Shown here one piece after another: positions 6,457 through 6,729 of a stretch of DNA of 6,729 nt. Position numbers and translations under genes: made by a program. How positions within the stretch are numbered: position 1 is the first letter of the stretch; each line of letters begins with the position of its first letter. Location of the stretch: NCBI GenBank assembly GCA_015523685.1, contig WAJW01000150.1:1-6729 (forward strand), in the 5' to 3' direction. The notes beneath the pieces were generated by a model. That model made no database searches, was not told the DNA's origin, and saw nothing but the letters and a program-made list of their open reading frames with translations. This DNA is from Archaeoglobaceae archaeon (GTDB taxonomy: Archaea > Halobacteriota > Archaeoglobi > Archaeoglobales > JdFR-42).

Positions 6457-6671
6457 TTCTAATTCTCAAAGTAAAGAGTCCACATTCGAAAATTCTCAGG
6501 GAATCATTACTCCCGGATGATACAGAATGGATGAACTCCAGGGCTGAAGGAGACGTCCTGGAAGTGAGATTTAGGGCAGATAATCCACGAACTCTCCTCG
6601 CAATGGTTGACGATTATCTCATCAATTTAAAAACTGCAATCGATTCTCTGGATTCAGTAACCGAGGTCTGA
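6435..6671 (+). CDS. pcc1: KEOPS complex subunit Pcc1
   Basis: A small 78-aa protein of the Pcc1/CTAG family. Its pattern fits: an N-terminal strand LILILKVKSPHS (7-18), the helix KILRESLLPDD (19-29), strand VLEVRFRADNPRTLLAMVDD (41-60) with the typical R-A-D-N-x-x-x-L-x-A-x-V/N arrangement, and a C-terminal helix YLINLKTAIDSLDSV. Pcc1 forms the dimerisation core of KEOPS and contacts Kae1, the enzyme that transfers threonylcarbamoyl to A37 of ANN-decoding tRNAs (t6A). The ATG at 6435 is the only ATG that fits and overlaps the nuclease gene by 22 nt; GGATGA at 6426-6431 is a weak SD. Translation is probably coupled to the nuclease. No other KEOPS gene (kae1, bud32, cgi121) is visible in this window. 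The assignment rests on length, pattern and the known gene neighbourhood. Confidence 0.88.
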   Translation: MRENDELILILKVKSPHSKILRESLLPDDTEWMNSRAEGDVLEVRFRADNPRTLLAMVDDYLINLKTAIDSLDSVTEV

Positions 6672-6674
6672 AGA

Positions 6675-6693
6675 CTTTTCCAGAAATATTTTT
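6675..6693 (+). terminator. Possible T-run terminator after pcc1
   Basis: Short T tracts at 6676-6679 (TTTT) and 6689-6693 (TTTTT) follow the pcc1 stop. Archaeal RNA polymerase can terminate at such T stretches without a hairpin, and I see no stem-loop here. The second tract coincides with the TATA box of the next gene, so its role as terminator is doubtful. Confidence 0.25.
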
Positions 6694-6697
6694 AAAT
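6681..6697 (+). promoter_or_regulatory. Predicted BRE/TATA promoter of the downstream gene
   Basis: CAGAAATA followed by TTTTTAAAT (6689-6697) is a good archaeal BRE/TATA element. Its centre lies about 26 bp before the ATG at 6719, so transcription would begin at or next to the start codon. No SD precedes that ATG. Together these indicate a leaderless mRNA for the downstream gene and a promoter separate from the pyrophosphatase operon. Confidence 0.6.
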
Positions 6698-6718
6698 CCC
6701 CCCGACTCTGGTTGAACC

Positions 6719-6729
6719 ATGGAGTTAAG
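6719..6729 (+). CDS. Start of a downstream gene (first 11 nt only; possibly ribosomal protein S3Ae)
   Basis: ATG GAG TTA AG runs off the window. The start is supported by the well-placed TATA element upstream. Many euryarchaea carry the S3Ae ribosomal protein gene after the RecJ-like nuclease and pcc1, so that is the leading guess. The visible residues (Met-Glu-Leu) do not show it and are not the basic start I would expect of S3Ae, so the product is left open. Confidence 0.35.

Overview
The window looks like a piece of a euryarchaeal chromosome, probably from a thermophile. It encodes a membrane-anchored archaeal-type LonB protease, an archaeal/eukaryotic-type ribosomal protein S15 with its N-terminal extension, an archaeal RecJ-like DHH nuclease and a KEOPS Pcc1 subunit. 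Arginine is written mainly as AGA/AGG. Promoters have BRE/TATA-like elements rather than -35/-10 boxes, and several starts lack a Shine-Dalgarno (SD) sequence, as in leaderless archaeal mRNAs. Archaeoglobales or a relative would fit, but this is a guess from general character and not from any search.

The layout is two divergent gene sets around a 50-bp intergenic region (4076-4125). Reading left on the minus strand: an 81-aa winged-helix protein (4075-3830), then after about 100 bp with its own promoter lonB (3728-1833), tldD (1828-515) and a tldE/pmbA-like gene (515 to the left edge, cut off). Lon, TldD and TldE are tightly packed: a 4-nt gap, then a 1-nt TGATG overlap. They read as one operon for protein and peptide breakdown.

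Reading right on the plus strand: an XTP/dITP pyrophosphatase (4126-4683), ribosomal protein S15 (4688-5146), a DHH/RecJ-like phosphoesterase probably equivalent to the GINS-associated nuclease GAN (5146-6456), and the KEOPS subunit Pcc1 (6435-6671). Gaps are 4 nt, then -1 and -22 nt, so this is again a single operon. It combines nucleotide-pool cleaning, translation, replication/repair and tRNA t6A modification. A new promoter follows at about 6681-6697, and the first 11 nt of another gene begin at 6719. By common archaeal gene order this could be ribosomal protein S3Ae, but too little is visible to tell.

There is no gene-free stretch over 300 bases, and I see no tRNA, rRNA, CRISPR array, insertion sequence or attachment site. 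No clearly new system is evident. The points worth a second look are the Lon-TldD-TldE coupling, the unusually short TldD N-terminus, the uncharacterised winged-helix gene at the divergent promoter, and the mix of leaderless and SD-led starts.
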